Shown here piece after piece: positions 1 through 7,676 of a stretch of 38,268 nucleotides of DNA (position 1 is the stretch's first letter; each line of letters begins with the position of its first letter). The notes under the pieces are model-generated. The model saw nothing but the letters and a program-made list of their open reading frames with translations. It made no database searches and had not been told where the DNA came from. Origin of the DNA: Rhodococcus sp. KRD197 (GTDB lineage Bacteria; Actinomycetota; Actinomycetes; Mycobacteriales; Mycobacteriaceae); assembly GCF_017168235.1 (NCBI RefSeq), contig NZ_JABFAO010000088.1, positions 1 to 38,268 of the forward strand, written 5' to 3'. Made by a program: the position numbers and the translations under genes.

Positions 1-496
1 GTTCGGTTTCGTGCCGGGCTCGGGCATCGCAAGCGGCTTGGTGGGCGAGTTCGTGGGCGCGGTCGGTGACTGTTCTGGGCAGGGATCGGGTGGCGATGTC
101 GAGCAGTACTGCTACGGCATCAGCTTGGTGTGTGTCGGTGAGGGTGGGGTCGGCGGTGAGGATGGTGGAGTGTCCGTCGGCGATGGCTTTGGCGTGCAGG
201 ATGTGGATGGTGCCGTTGGAGAGTGCTTCTGCGACGGATGGGTGGGCGCCGAGCCAGTGGCCGAGGGCGATTTGGTGGGCGGCGTTGCCTTCGGGGATGC
301 GGACGGCGTTGCTGTACCAGCGTTTGATGGAGGAGTGTCCGAGTTTGAGGGCGAGTCCTCTGCGTTCGGCTTCGGCGAGTAGGGCGAGTCGGGATGCGGC
401 GACGCTGGTTTCGGTGGTGTGGATGCGCGCGAGTGCGGTCACGATGTCCTGGTCGGATAGCGTGTGTGCTGTGGTGAAGCCCCCAACTTCTTCCAT
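1..496 (-). CDS. DUF222 / 13E12-repeat family protein, C-terminus cut by window edge
   Basis: The frame stays open on the minus strand from an ATG at 496 to the left edge (about 165 codons), so the C-terminal part lies outside the window. The translated N-terminus (MEEVGGFTTAHTLSDQD...) with helices such as SRLALLAEAERRGL, the KRWYSNAV segment and the ALSNGTIHILHAKAIADG segment reads like the DUF222 domain of the actinobacterial 13E12 repeat family. Those proteins usually carry a C-terminal HNH nuclease domain, which would lie off the edge here. Codon use is strongly C-ending, as expected for a real gene in this genome. No clear Shine-Dalgarno precedes the ATG. The family is typically multicopy and its biological role is not settled; no function is claimed. 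Confidence 0.75.
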   Translation of the reverse strand, partial: MEEVGGFTTAHTLSDQDIVTALARIHTTETSVAASRLALLAEAERRGLALKLGHSSIKRWYSNAVRIPEGNAAHQIALGHWLGAHPSVAEALSNGTIHILHAKAIADGHSTILTADPTLTDTHQADAVAVLLDIATRSLPRTVTDRAHELAHQAACDARARHETE

Positions 497-540
497 GCCG
501 GGGAAGGTACAACCCACCACCGACAAGAACGCGGGTCGTT

Positions 541-876
541 CTATGCGGTTCGCTCTGCGTTGTATTCGAGGACGGCGTCGATCCAGAACTGGAACTGCTC
601 GTCGTCGGCGAGGGTCTCGTCGTCGACCGTGATCCAGCCTTCGCCCATAGCCCGCCCCTTGCCCATTTCCGCACGGTTGGTCCCGGGTCGTTCGAGGTAT
701 TCGGCGTCGCGGTCGCAGGCGACGCGGACAAGCAGCGCCCCGCCGCCGATCTTGACTGACGCCACCATCTGATCGTTGACCATGAACGCGAGGCCACCGA
801 ACATCTTGGTCTCACGGACATCGCGGCCGGTGAGGGCGCGGCGCACACGTTCGGTGAGTTCGGAGTCGCGAGCCAT
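541..876 (-). CDS. TfoX N-terminal domain family protein
   Basis: A 111-residue protein starting MARDSELTERVRRAL. The segment KMFGGLAFMVNDQMVASV and the later LLVRVACDRDAEYLE match the pattern of the TfoX N-terminal domain, a small stand-alone alpha/beta domain common in actinobacteria and named after the competence regulator TfoX. The start at 876 is chosen over an upstream in-frame ATG at 957 because the extra residues are unlike the family and a GGAAGGA ribosome-binding sequence sits 7-8 bases before this ATG. Nothing nearby suggests competence, and single-domain members of this family have no firmly known role. Confidence 0.75.
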   Translation of the reverse strand: MARDSELTERVRRALTGRDVRETKMFGGLAFMVNDQMVASVKIGGGALLVRVACDRDAEYLERPGTNRAEMGKGRAMGEGWITVDDETLADDEQFQFWIDAVLEYNAERTA

Positions 877-940
877 TGGGTGAGTCCTTCCGGTTACGCC
901 AGGAAAGGGTGGCGTGTGGGTCCTGGGCGTCGTTGCCGAA

Positions 941-1273
941 CTATTTGTGCTTCGCAACCGTCAACAACACGACGGAATCCTCGATGGCCTCGAGCGCATG
1001 CGTTGCCTGCGGCACCACAATGAGATCGCCGTCCCGGCCCTCCCACGCGTCGTCCGCCGCGGTCAGACGTACCCGTCCGTGGAGTACTTGCACCGTAGCC
1101 TCACCTGGGTTTTCGTGCTCGCTCAACGAGTGTCCCGCAAGAAGAGCAATCAGCGTTTGCCGCAGAATGTGCTCGTGGCCGCCGTAAACCGTGGCCGCAG
1201 ATCGACCACTGGATGCTCGGCCCGCGCGCTCCAATTGTTCACGGGCGAGGGCCTCTAGAGAATGTTTCATCAT
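941..1273 (-). CDS. Small cupin-domain protein
   Basis: A 110-residue protein. The stretch HSLSEHENPGEATVQVLHG followed by RVRLTAADDAWEGRDGDLIVVP gives the two-motif beta-barrel pattern of cupins: the H/H/E cluster of motif 1, then a G-D-x-x-x-x-P turn, then THALEA as motif 2. Such one-domain cupins usually bind a metal or a small ligand; the substrate cannot be told from sequence. GAAGGAG lies 7 bases upstream of the ATG at 1273; a second ATG follows at 1270. It reads toward the TfoX-like gene and is separated from the permease gene by about 50 bases. Confidence 0.75.
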   Translation of the reverse strand: MMKHSLEALAREQLERAGRASSGRSAATVYGGHEHILRQTLIALLAGHSLSEHENPGEATVQVLHGRVRLTAADDAWEGRDGDLIVVPQATHALEAIEDSVVLLTVAKHK

Positions 1274-1326
1274 GTGTGTGCTCCTTCGATGCCATCGGTC
1301 GGCACACGAGTCAGGCTTTCACATGA

Positions 1327-2580
1327 CTACGCGCGGTGTCGTCGGATTCGAAGAGCACGGAAGCCGACACCGACGATCAGCACTGCGATTCCGACAGCGA
1401 TCGACGTGACAGGCAATGTCGCAGCCAGCGTCAGGCAGCCGAGCGCCCCGAGCAGCTGAAATGCTCTCGGGTAGCGGCGTTGATCGGACGCCTGGGAGTA
1501 CGCGCTGACGTTGGCGATCAGGTAGTACAGCAGCACACCGAAGGACGAGAACCCGATGGCGTCGCGGAGGTCGATGGTGACGATCAAGATGCTGACGACG
1601 ACAGCGAGCGTGATCTCGGCGCGGTGCGGCACCGAGTATTTCGGGTGCACAGCGGTCAGGTACGAATGCAGATCCCCGTGCCGGGCCATCGCCAACGACG
1701 TGCGCCCGACGCCGGCGATCAGCGCCAGCAAGGCTCCCAGCGCGGCCACCCCGGCGCCGACGCGCACCACGGGCGTGGCCCAGGCCTGGCCGGCTGCGGT
1801 GACGACGTCGACGAGCGGGGCTGTGGAGGTGGAGAGTCGGTCGGGCCCGAGGACGAGCAGAACCGTCACGGCCACGACGACGTAGACGCCCAGTGCGATG
1901 CCCAGCGCGGTGACGATGGCGCGCGGGATGGTCCGCTCGGGGTGGATGACTTCCTCGCCCATGGTCGCGATGCGCGCGTAACCGGCGAAGGCGAAGAACA
2001 GCAGGCCTGCGGACTGCAAGATGGCGTACCAACCTGCGTCGGTGAGCATCGCTGGATCGATGCCGCCGGAGGCTCGCGGGCCGGTGAGGGCGAGGACGAC
2101 TGTGCCGGCCAGAATCACGAGCACGATGGTGACAAGGATTCTTGTGAGCCCGGCGGTGCGAGTGACGCCGAAGTAGTTCACGGCGGTCAACGCGATGATC
2201 GCTGCAACTGCAACGGGCTTGGTGTAGCCGTCGGGTGCCGTGTAGGTCGCGAAGGTCAATGCCATGGCCGCGCAGCTCGCGGTCTTGCCGATCACGAAGC
2301 TCCACCCGGCGAGAAAGCCTGGCCACTGCCCGAGCTGTTCACGTCCGTAGATGTAGGTCCCGCCCGAGGTCGGGTACCGGGCGGCGAGTTGGGCGCTCGA
2401 GGTTGCGTTGCAGAACGCGACGATTGCGGCGATGGCCAGTCCGATGAGCAAACCCGCACCGGCCGCGGCGGATGCGGGAGCGAAGACAGCGAAGACACCG
2501 GCCCCGACCATCGATCCGACCCCGATGACGACAGCGTCACCCAGCCCGAGCCGGCGGGCGAGGGGGGCGCTGGATTTCAT
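1327..2580 (-). CDS. APC-superfamily amino acid permease
   Basis: A 417-residue integral membrane protein with about 12 hydrophobic segments. The N-terminal GLGDAVVIGVGSMVGAGVF is the first helix of the amino acid-polyamine-organocation family with its G-rich substrate-binding break, and the YPTSGGTYIYGRE segment follows as in amino acid antiporters and permeases. It is expected to import an amino acid or amine across the cytoplasmic membrane; the substrate is not predictable. The start ATG at 2580 overlaps the stop of the upstream MerR gene (ATGA), so the two are translationally coupled. A much longer frame upstream of this ATG is only the shadow of that regulator. Confidence 0.88.
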   Translation of the reverse strand: MKSSAPLARRLGLGDAVVIGVGSMVGAGVFAVFAPASAAAGAGLLIGLAIAAIVAFCNATSSAQLAARYPTSGGTYIYGREQLGQWPGFLAGWSFVIGKTASCAAMALTFATYTAPDGYTKPVAVAAIIALTAVNYFGVTRTAGLTRILVTIVLVILAGTVVLALTGPRASGGIDPAMLTDAGWYAILQSAGLLFFAFAGYARIATMGEEVIHPERTIPRAIVTALGIALGVYVVVAVTVLLVLGPDRLSTSTAPLVDVVTAAGQAWATPVVRVGAGVAALGALLALIAGVGRTSLAMARHGDLHSYLTAVHPKYSVPHRAEITLAVVVSILIVTIDLRDAIGFSSFGVLLYYLIANVSAYSQASDQRRYPRAFQLLGALGCLTLAATLPVTSIAVGIAVLIVGVGFRALRIRRHRA

Positions 2581-3311
2581 TCCGACGTTCGCGACAGAGT
2601 TTGGTACAGATGCTCGTTCAGTGCCCGCTCTTGCACTCGGTCCAGTGCCCGCGCCAGTTCGGCCTGCGAGGACTCCAGTGCGAGCCGCCGCATCTTCTCG
2701 AACATCTGGATCGTGTCGGCGACTTCGTTGTTTTGTGGCATCCAACCCGGGCCATGCTGCGCGATGAGGTGTTGGGCCACGGCCTCGATCATCGATTCCG
2801 CGACCGTGTTCATCGACGTAGCCGTGGTTTCGTGAAGATCGAGCAGTTGCTCGAGGGTGAAACCGTACTCGTTCATGTCGATGAACGACTCGAGAAGTAC
2901 GGGGTCGAGAATCTCGCACTGGTCGCCCTCGATTCGGACGAGTTCGGCCGCGACCAGTCGATCGACGATTTCGGTGCTGCGGATGCCCAGGAATTCTTCG
3001 ACCGTGTCGAGGGGGATCGACTTGACGTCGTTGGACGACCACTTGCGGGTCACGATTTCTTGAAGACCGAGTATTTCGCCCATGTCCTTGCCCTGTTCCC
3101 AACCAGCGAGGAAGTCGGCAATATGAGTGGAGGTGAACCCGCGCTGCAAGAGGGAATCGATGACCTTCAGCCGCGTCAGATGTTCGTCCCCGTAAATGCC
3201 TACCCGGCCTCGCAGCGTCGGTGGTGGTAGCAACCCGCGTTCCTGGTATGCGCGAACGTTGCGCGACGTGGTCGAGGCCTCACGCGCCAAGTCGTCTATC
3301 CGGTACTCCAA
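2577..3311 (-). CDS. MerR-family transcriptional regulator
   Basis: A 244-residue protein. Residues 1-70 form a MerR winged helix-turn-helix (YRIDDLAREASTTSRNVRAY, then ERGLLPPP and GIYGDEHLTRL), followed by a long helical C-terminal region of about 170 residues with no metal-binding Cys cluster, so an organic effector or protein-level signal is more likely than a metal. Translation probably starts at TTG 3311, preceded by GAGGGG six to ten bases upstream. It is the first gene of a two-gene operon with the APC permease, so it likely controls uptake of that permease's substrate. Confidence 0.85.
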   Translation of the reverse strand: MEYRIDDLAREASTTSRNVRAYQERGLLPPPTLRGRVGIYGDEHLTRLKVIDSLLQRGFTSTHIADFLAGWEQGKDMGEILGLQEIVTRKWSSNDVKSIPLDTVEEFLGIRSTEIVDRLVAAELVRIEGDQCEILDPVLLESFIDMNEYGFTLEQLLDLHETTATSMNTVAESMIEAVAQHLIAQHGPGWMPQNNEVADTIQMFEKMRRLALESSQAELARALDRVQERALNEHLYQTLSRTSE

Positions 3312-3384
3312 CGGTCCCCTCGTCTCTTCCGCGCGTCACCCACCACAGGATAGACGTGATCGGGTCGACGAACGCGTCCCGGGA

Positions 3385-4401
3385 CTACGCTTTCCGACGC
3401 TCTCGAACTGCTTCGTCGCGGTGCTCGCGTTGTTGTGCGGCGAATGTCGCTGCCCGCCTCAGCGCGTGACGGGCCTCGGGAACGAGTCGGGGGAGGGCTT
3501 GGAAGACGTGCATCTGATCCGGCCAGATCTCCAACGTGCTGCTACCGCCGGACTGCCGAATCATGTTGTGCAGGTATCGAGCGTCTGCGACGAGCATTTC
3601 GGCGCCTCCGACCTGTATCAGCGTTGGTGGCAGCCTGTCGATGCGAGGAAGTTGCAGCCGCAGTCGCGGTAAATCTGCCGGGTGGTCGCCGGTGTACATC
3701 TCGACCATCTTCCGCGCCGCCGCAGCGGAGATCATCGGATCTTTTCTGCCGCGCTCCTGCGCGGATGCCAGCTCGAAGCGGAGATCGATGAGGGGTGAGA
3801 ACAGAACCATCGCTCCCGGTTGTGGCATTCGAGATCGATCGTTCTCGATGAGCAGGTCGACGGCGAGATGCCCGCCCGCGGAATCGCCGGCCACGACGAT
3901 GTCCTCGGCTGCGTGACCTGCGGCGAGGAGCCAGCGGTAGGCGGATTCGATGTCGTCGGCAGCGGCGGGAAACGCGTGTTCAGGGGCGAGCCGGTAGTCG
4001 ACGGTGAACACTGCGAGTCCCGTGGCCTTCGACAGTGATGATGCGAGACCGCGGTGTGTGCGCGCCGAGCAGATGACGTACGCGCTCCCGTGAAGGTAGA
4101 GAATCACTCGTCCGCCGCGTTCGACCCCGGGTGCACACACCCACTCGCCGCGAACCGGGCCCTCGTCGACCTGGGTGGTCGCTGTCCCCTCGACGACGGG
4201 ACCGAGCAGGCTCATCGAGGTGGCGACGAGGCGTCGGGAGAACCAGAGGCCGGCGCGATTCATGGGAAGTACGTCGGTGACCGGGCGCAGCGCGACCCGA
4301 GTCAGGCCCGCCGCAACCCGTGCGCGGGCTGATGAACACCGCGGGACCTGCGAGATTGCAGTGCTGGAAGTAGTCGGTATCACAAAATGACAGTCACCCA
4401 T
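3385..4401 (-). CDS. Alpha/beta hydrolase of the hormone-sensitive-lipase (HSL) type
   Basis: A 338-residue serine esterase or lipase. The oxyanion-hole motif of the HSL group is seen as HGSAY (residues 104-108) in place of the more usual HGGG/HGGA. The nucleophile elbow is GDSAGG (Ser174), and Asp273 (VADAR) and His298 (DQMHVF) fit the rest of the triad. YRLAPEH at 136-142 is another family hallmark. It should hydrolyse carboxyl esters; substrate and location are unknown and no signal peptide is seen. The exact start is uncertain: residues 1-45 are poorly family-like and an internal GTG or ATG (MNRAGLWF) could be used. It diverges from the FNR-type reductase at 4487. Confidence 0.85.
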   Translation of the reverse strand: MGDCHFVIPTTSSTAISQVPRCSSARARVAAGLTRVALRPVTDVLPMNRAGLWFSRRLVATSMSLLGPVVEGTATTQVDEGPVRGEWVCAPGVERGGRVILYLHGSAYVICSARTHRGLASSLSKATGLAVFTVDYRLAPEHAFPAAADDIESAYRWLLAAGHAAEDIVVAGDSAGGHLAVDLLIENDRSRMPQPGAMVLFSPLIDLRFELASAQERGRKDPMISAAAARKMVEMYTGDHPADLPRLRLQLPRIDRLPPTLIQVGGAEMLVADARYLHNMIRQSGGSSTLEIWPDQMHVFQALPRLVPEARHALRRAATFAAQQREHRDEAVRERRKA

Positions 4402-4408
4402 CTATGTG

Positions 4409-4422
4409 CCATTTGTCAATGG
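4409..4422. promoter_or_regulatory. Small dyad in a divergent promoter region
   Basis: CCATT-TGTC-AATGG is a perfect 5-bp inverted repeat with a 4-bp spacer between the divergent hydrolase (3385-4401) and reductase (4487-5587) genes. A TTGTCA hexamer at 4413-4418 could be a -35 element for the rightward gene. No regulator gene adjoins it, so the controlling protein is unknown. Confidence 0.3.
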
Positions 4423-4486
4423 TCTATTCATCAGTGGTTAAGTATGCAAGGGTGATGGACGCCACATCGGATCAGAAAGGGGTCGC

Positions 4487-5587
4487 ATGAAGTCATTCCG
4501 CCGTACCTCGCGATCGGACTCCGCATCGGCGGACACGACGCCACTCGGTGCAACCGGAGGGTCCCAGCGCCTCGCACTCGAAATCAAGCATGTCAGGCGT
4601 GAGACCACCGACTCACTGTCACTGAGTTTCGAGGTCGCATCCGACTTCACCTACGCGCCCGGACAGTTCTTGACGCTGCAGATCCCATGTTCACCTGACG
4701 AATCCGTGGCCCGATGCTACTCGTTCTCCAGCTCGTCCGGTTGTGACCCAATGCCCACGGTGACCGTCAAACGCATTGCGGGAGGGCGTGGTTCACAGTG
4801 GCTGCATGACAACGCGATACCCGGAATGCGCATCAACGCCCTGCGGCCCGCCGGCGTTTTCGGCCCGAGGAGTTGGCACACCGACCTGGTTCTCGTCGCA
4901 GCGGGAAGCGGAATCACACCGATGATGTCGATCATCAAAACCGCTCTTGCTCAGCACCATCAACACCTCACGCTTGTCTACGCGAACAAGTCGCGAGAGT
5001 CGATCATCTTCGCCGACCGACTCGCCGAGCTTGGCGAGCAGTACCCGGACCGCTTCGATGTGCACCACTGGATCGAATCGGAGGCGGGCCTACCCAGCCG
5101 CGCCGGTTTGGCGTCGTTGCCACTGCGGATCGACTCCGCCAGCGAGGGGCTGCTGTGTGGCCCGGAGCCGTTGATGAACGTCGCCGAGGACTGGCTTCGC
5201 GGTTTCGGTGACCATGTGATGCATCTGCATCGAGAGGTGTTCGCCTCGTTCTCGGCAAATCCCTTCGACGACCCCGGGCCAGTAACCGCAAGCACCGCCA
5301 CATCCGGCGAAGTCACCTCGGGAACAGTCGAACTGGACGGCGTCACCACCGATTTCGACTGGCCGAAGGACACCAAACTCCTCGACCGACTCCTCGAACT
5401 CGGCCTCGATCCGCCTTACGTCTGCCGGGAAGGTACCTGCGGCGGATGCGCGTGCACGGTCACCGAGGGTGCAGTGACCATGGCTGCCAACGAGACATTG
5501 GACGATTACGAGATCGACCAGGGCGTCCGGCTCGCCTGTCAGTCCACTCCCGACACCGGCGCGGTCCATGTGGTCTTCGACCGCTGA
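4487..5587 (+). CDS. Ferredoxin-NADP reductase-type oxidoreductase with C-terminal 2Fe-2S domain
   Basis: A 366-residue electron-transfer protein with three parts: an FAD-binding barrel with RCYS at 76-79 (the RxYS flavin motif), an NAD(P)H-binding lobe with GSGITP at 140-145 and CGPEP near 225, and a plant-type ferredoxin domain. The ferredoxin cysteines are C313, C318, C321 and C351 (CX4CX2CX29C). The order FNR then ferredoxin is that of oxygenase reductases such as KshB, PaaE and HmpA-like proteins, which pass electrons from NAD(P)H to a terminal oxygenase. No Rieske or diiron oxygenase adjoins it, so the partner is unknown. Its start has an AAAGGGG ribosome-binding sequence. Confidence 0.88.
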   Translation: MKSFRRTSRSDSASADTTPLGATGGSQRLALEIKHVRRETTDSLSLSFEVASDFTYAPGQFLTLQIPCSPDESVARCYSFSSSSGCDPMPTVTVKRIAGGRGSQWLHDNAIPGMRINALRPAGVFGPRSWHTDLVLVAAGSGITPMMSIIKTALAQHHQHLTLVYANKSRESIIFADRLAELGEQYPDRFDVHHWIESEAGLPSRAGLASLPLRIDSASEGLLCGPEPLMNVAEDWLRGFGDHVMHLHREVFASFSANPFDDPGPVTASTATSGEVTSGTVELDGVTTDFDWPKDTKLLDRLLELGLDPPYVCREGTCGGCACTVTEGAVTMAANETLDDYEIDQGVRLACQSTPDTGAVHVVFDR

Positions 5588-5632
5588 TCGAGAAGTTGCC
5601 CCGGCTGGTGGTCCTCAGTAAGCCACATCACG

Positions 5633-5675
5633 GTTTCGAAACGTACGTTTGAACCGATTCTGTAGGACCTATACA
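5633..5675 (+). promoter_or_regulatory. Nested palindromes and candidate promoter of the CsbD-like gene
   Basis: Two perfect palindromes overlap: GTTTCGAAAC (5633-5642) and AAACGTACGTTT (5639-5650). A plausible sigma-70-type promoter follows, with TTTGAA at 5648-5653, a 16-bp spacer and TATACA at 5670-5675. The palindromes cover the upstream edge of the -35 element, a common repressor position. This reading is inferred from sequence shape only. Confidence 0.4.
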
Positions 5676-5731
5676 CAGCTGCACGAACTACTGCTCCACC
5701 TCAGTGCCCACGAGAGAAAGAAGGAAGTCCG

Positions 5732-6247
5732 ATGGCAGATTACGTCGAGAAGGCAAAGCACATGGCAGCAGAAACCGCGGGCACCGCGAAGGAGAAGGTC
5801 GGCGAAGCCACCGGCAACGATGACCTGCGCAGTGACGGTGCCACCGACCAGGTCGAAGCCAATGCCCATCAGGCCGCGGACGCTGTTTCCGATGGTGCTG
5901 AAAAGCTCGGCGAGCAGGCCTCCGAGGTCGCGCAGGACGTCTCCGAGCAAGCCGAGAAGGCCGCGGAGAAGGTAGCCGATGCCGCCACCAGGACCGCATC
6001 CAACGCCGTCGACTCGGCAGCAGACATCGTCGACACCGCAGCGACGAAGGCTCGTGAAGTCGACACAGAATCCCTCGTCGAAGTTACGAAAGACAACCGC
6101 ACCCCGCTGATCGCCGTCGCGACCGCAGCCGCCGCCCTGGTGCTGTTCTACGCATGCCTCAATCGTCGCCGCAAGGCCGCTCAGACGCGCACACCGTCGA
6201 AGCGCGCCGTACGTAAGGTCGCCCGCGCCGCGAAGAAGCTTCGCTGA
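5732..6247 (+). CDS. CsbD/LEA-like stress protein with C-terminal membrane anchor
   Basis: A 171-residue, Ala/Glu/Lys-rich protein. Residues 5-50 (EKAKHMAAETAGTAKEKVGE, then TGNDDLRSDGATDQVEA) resemble the CsbD stress-protein motif. Residues 50-110 continue as heptad-like amphipathic repeats similar to late-embryogenesis-abundant proteins. A single hydrophobic helix lies at about 124-142, followed by a strongly basic tail (RRRKAA...KRAVRKVARAAKK), so it is probably membrane-anchored with the tail near phospholipid or nucleic acid. AGAAGGAAG lies just before the ATG. A role in general or osmotic stress is inferred from family resemblance. It is followed by a hairpin terminator. Confidence 0.75.
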   Translation: MADYVEKAKHMAAETAGTAKEKVGEATGNDDLRSDGATDQVEANAHQAADAVSDGAEKLGEQASEVAQDVSEQAEKAAEKVADAATRTASNAVDSAADIVDTAATKAREVDTESLVEVTKDNRTPLIAVATAAAALVLFYACLNRRRKAAQTRTPSKRAVRKVARAAKKLR

Positions 6248-6286
6248 CCTACGCGGACTTCAGCGCGTGATCCCCAGCGGGAGGGC

Positions 6287-6327
6287 AGGGCGAACCAGGC
6301 CGCGATAAGCGGGCGCTGGTTCGCCCT
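6287..6327 (+). terminator. Hairpin terminator after the CsbD-like gene
   Basis: A perfect 12-bp inverted repeat (AGGGCGAACCAG / CTGGTTCGCCCT) with a 17-nt loop lies 40 bases after the stop at 6247. There is no U-tract, as is common for actinobacterial terminators. Confidence 0.7.
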
Positions 6328-6330
6328 CGT

Positions 6331-6489
6331 GTGGGAAAATGCTGCACAGCGACGTGCAGTCCCGTCATCGGACTGTTGCTGTGCTTTGTCTTAGGACTCC
6401 AATCGTTGTACTACCAGCTGGAGCTCAACAAGATCAACGAACACTACGACGCGGCCCCGTCGGGAACTGTCATTCCGCTTGCCGTGTGA
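6331..6489 (+). CDS. Possible 52-residue membrane protein
   Basis: A GTG-started frame encodes 52 residues beginning VGKCCTATCSPVIG, with a hydrophobic helix (IGLLLCFVLGL) followed by QSLYYQLELNKINEHYDAAP. The second half reads like a real polar tail and uses coding-like codons. Against it, there is no visible Shine-Dalgarno and the GTG starts 3 bases after the terminator stem. It may be a small protein, or the tail of a decayed gene. Much of the 6248-6578 gap is otherwise occupied by the terminator (6287-6327) and the SigF-type promoter (6513-6537). Confidence 0.3.
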   Translation: MGKCCTATCSPVIGLLLCFVLGLQSLYYQLELNKINEHYDAAPSGTVIPLAV

Positions 6490-6512
6490 CTTCGGCAGGT
6501 CGCGGTTCGGTC

Positions 6513-6537
6513 GTTTGCCGATCGTTGTGCCGGGTAA
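6513..6537 (+). promoter_or_regulatory. SigF/SigB-type general-stress promoter
   Basis: GTTT at 6513-6516, a 15-bp spacer and GGGTAA at 6532-6537 match the actinobacterial SigF/SigB consensus (GTTT-N14-17-GGGTA). It lies 41 bases before the ATG of the small protein at 6579, pointing to stress or stationary-phase expression. Confidence 0.6.
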
Positions 6538-6578
6538 CGCTGACATGCACCTGGACGCGATAACGGAAGGATCGAACC

Positions 6579-6866
6579 ATGCCGACGCAGAGCAGTTCAT
6601 CTGGTTCCGATGATCAACCGCAGTTGAAAGACCAAGACCTCTACGAAAAGTTGCGCGACGAGGGCAACTCCAAAGAGAAGGCAGCCCGCATCTCGAACGC
6701 CGCCGCCAACCAAGGCCGCAGCGAGATCGGCAAGAAGGGCGGCGAGTCGCCGTCGTACGAGGAGTGGACCGTCGACGAACTGACCGATCGCGCCAAGGAG
6801 TTGGGCATCGAGGGGTACTCGAAGATGAAGAAGGACGAGCTGATCGGCACACTCCGCGAGCACTGA
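6579..6866 (+). CDS. Small Rho-N/SAP-like hypothetical protein (DUF7218-like)
   Basis: A 95-residue, highly charged protein. Residues 15-55 (LKDQDLYEKLRDEGNSKEKA...ARISNAAANQGR) resemble a short helical module found in actinobacterial stress-associated proteins. Residues 62-95 (EEWTVDELTDRAKELGIEGYSKMKKDELIGTLREH) match the Rho-termination-factor N-terminal/SAP-like fold, a small nucleic-acid-binding helix-extended-loop-helix with the L..A..LGI.GYSKM.K.EL pattern. GGAAGG lies before the ATG and a SigF/SigB-type promoter lies upstream. It is likely a small stress-induced DNA- or RNA-binding protein; this is inference. Confidence 0.75.
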   Translation: MPTQSSSSGSDDQPQLKDQDLYEKLRDEGNSKEKAARISNAAANQGRSEIGKKGGESPSYEEWTVDELTDRAKELGIEGYSKMKKDELIGTLREH

Positions 6867-6906
6867 CCTACTTCGCGGCCGCTTCTCGACTGAAGGGCAT
6901 ATCGAA

Positions 6907-7593
6907 TTGAGTACCAACCAGGAAGCGCCCGCCTCGCAGGGGAATTCAGCAGACCGCATTCGCGTGGTACTGCGGCCGATGGGTACTCCACTCCCGCTGG
7001 GCTTCATTGGCCTCTTCTTCGGAACTGCAGCTTTCAGTGTGCTCCAGCTCGACTGGGTCGCGGCCGATCAAGGCAAGATCATCGCTGCTGCGGTGTTGGC
7101 GTTCGCCGTCCCCGTTCAGCTCGTTGCCTGCGTGTTCGGCTTCCTTGCCCGCGATCCCATCGCCGGCACCGGCATGGGCATACTGACCGGAACCTGGGGA
7201 ATGATCGGGGTATCAACACTTCTCGGTGAACCTGGTGCAACCAGTTCGGGGCTCGGCATTCTTCTGATCCTGTCGGGGCTGGTCATCTTCATCCCCGCGG
7301 CCGCCGGAATGGCCAAGAAGCTCGCAGCGGCAGTGATGATTCTGAGCGGCACGCGTTACATCGTCACAGGGATCGCCGAAACCAGCGGCATCTCACAGTG
7401 GATGGCAATCGCAGGCTGGACCGGCATCGCTCTCGCTGCCCTCAGCTTCTACGCGGCCCTCGCCTTCGCGCTCGAGGACGCTCACCACCGACCAGTGATC
7501 CCCGTCTTCCGTGGCGACGGCGCGCCCGGCGGGGACCTCGACCACGAGACCGCGCAGCTCGAACGGGAAGCCGGTATTCGCAACCAGCTGTGA
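6907..7593 (+). CDS. GPR1/FUN34/YaaH-family membrane protein (acetate transporter-like)
   Basis: A 228-residue polytopic membrane protein with six predicted hydrophobic segments. The stretch MGTPLPLGFIGLFFGT resembles the first helix of the acetate uptake transporter family (YaaH/SatP), whose N-terminal NPxPLGL signature appears here as TPLPLGF. Family members move acetate or succinate with protons. This version has an 18-residue polar N-terminus and a longer polar C-terminal tail. It starts at TTG 6907, with GAAGGG about 9 bases upstream. It is separated from the previous gene by 40 bases and may be co-transcribed with it. Confidence 0.72.
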   Translation: MSTNQEAPASQGNSADRIRVVLRPMGTPLPLGFIGLFFGTAAFSVLQLDWVAADQGKIIAAAVLAFAVPVQLVACVFGFLARDPIAGTGMGILTGTWGMIGVSTLLGEPGATSSGLGILLILSGLVIFIPAAAGMAKKLAAAVMILSGTRYIVTGIAETSGISQWMAIAGWTGIALAALSFYAALAFALEDAHHRPVIPVFRGDGAPGGDLDHETAQLEREAGIRNQL

Positions 7594-7627
7594 GTGCGTC
7601 GCTGCTCCGGCCTTGACTTCGGCACTG

Positions 7628-7642
7628 GATAGTAGAACTATC
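7628..7642. promoter_or_regulatory. Operator-like dyad before the DUF4188 gene
   Basis: GATAGT-AGA-ACTATC is a perfect 6-bp inverted repeat with a 3-bp spacer, 35 bases before the ATG at 7677. The sequence is AT-rich for this genome. DUF4188 genes are often next to PadR-type regulators; none adjoins here, so the binding protein is unknown. Confidence 0.4.
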
Positions 7643-7676
7643 TAGCAAGGAGATAGCCTCACCGAAGGGACGAGCG

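Noticed and set aside
11..632. Plus-strand frames with Gly/Val/Asp-rich or Ser/Arg-rich products
   Set aside because: They are the reverse of the DUF222 gene, whose minus-strand frame has a coherent domain and codon bias.
1336..2835. 499-residue plus-strand frame rich in Asp, Gly and Arg
   Set aside because: It is antisense to the APC permease and MerR genes, shows low-complexity composition and has no family resemblance.
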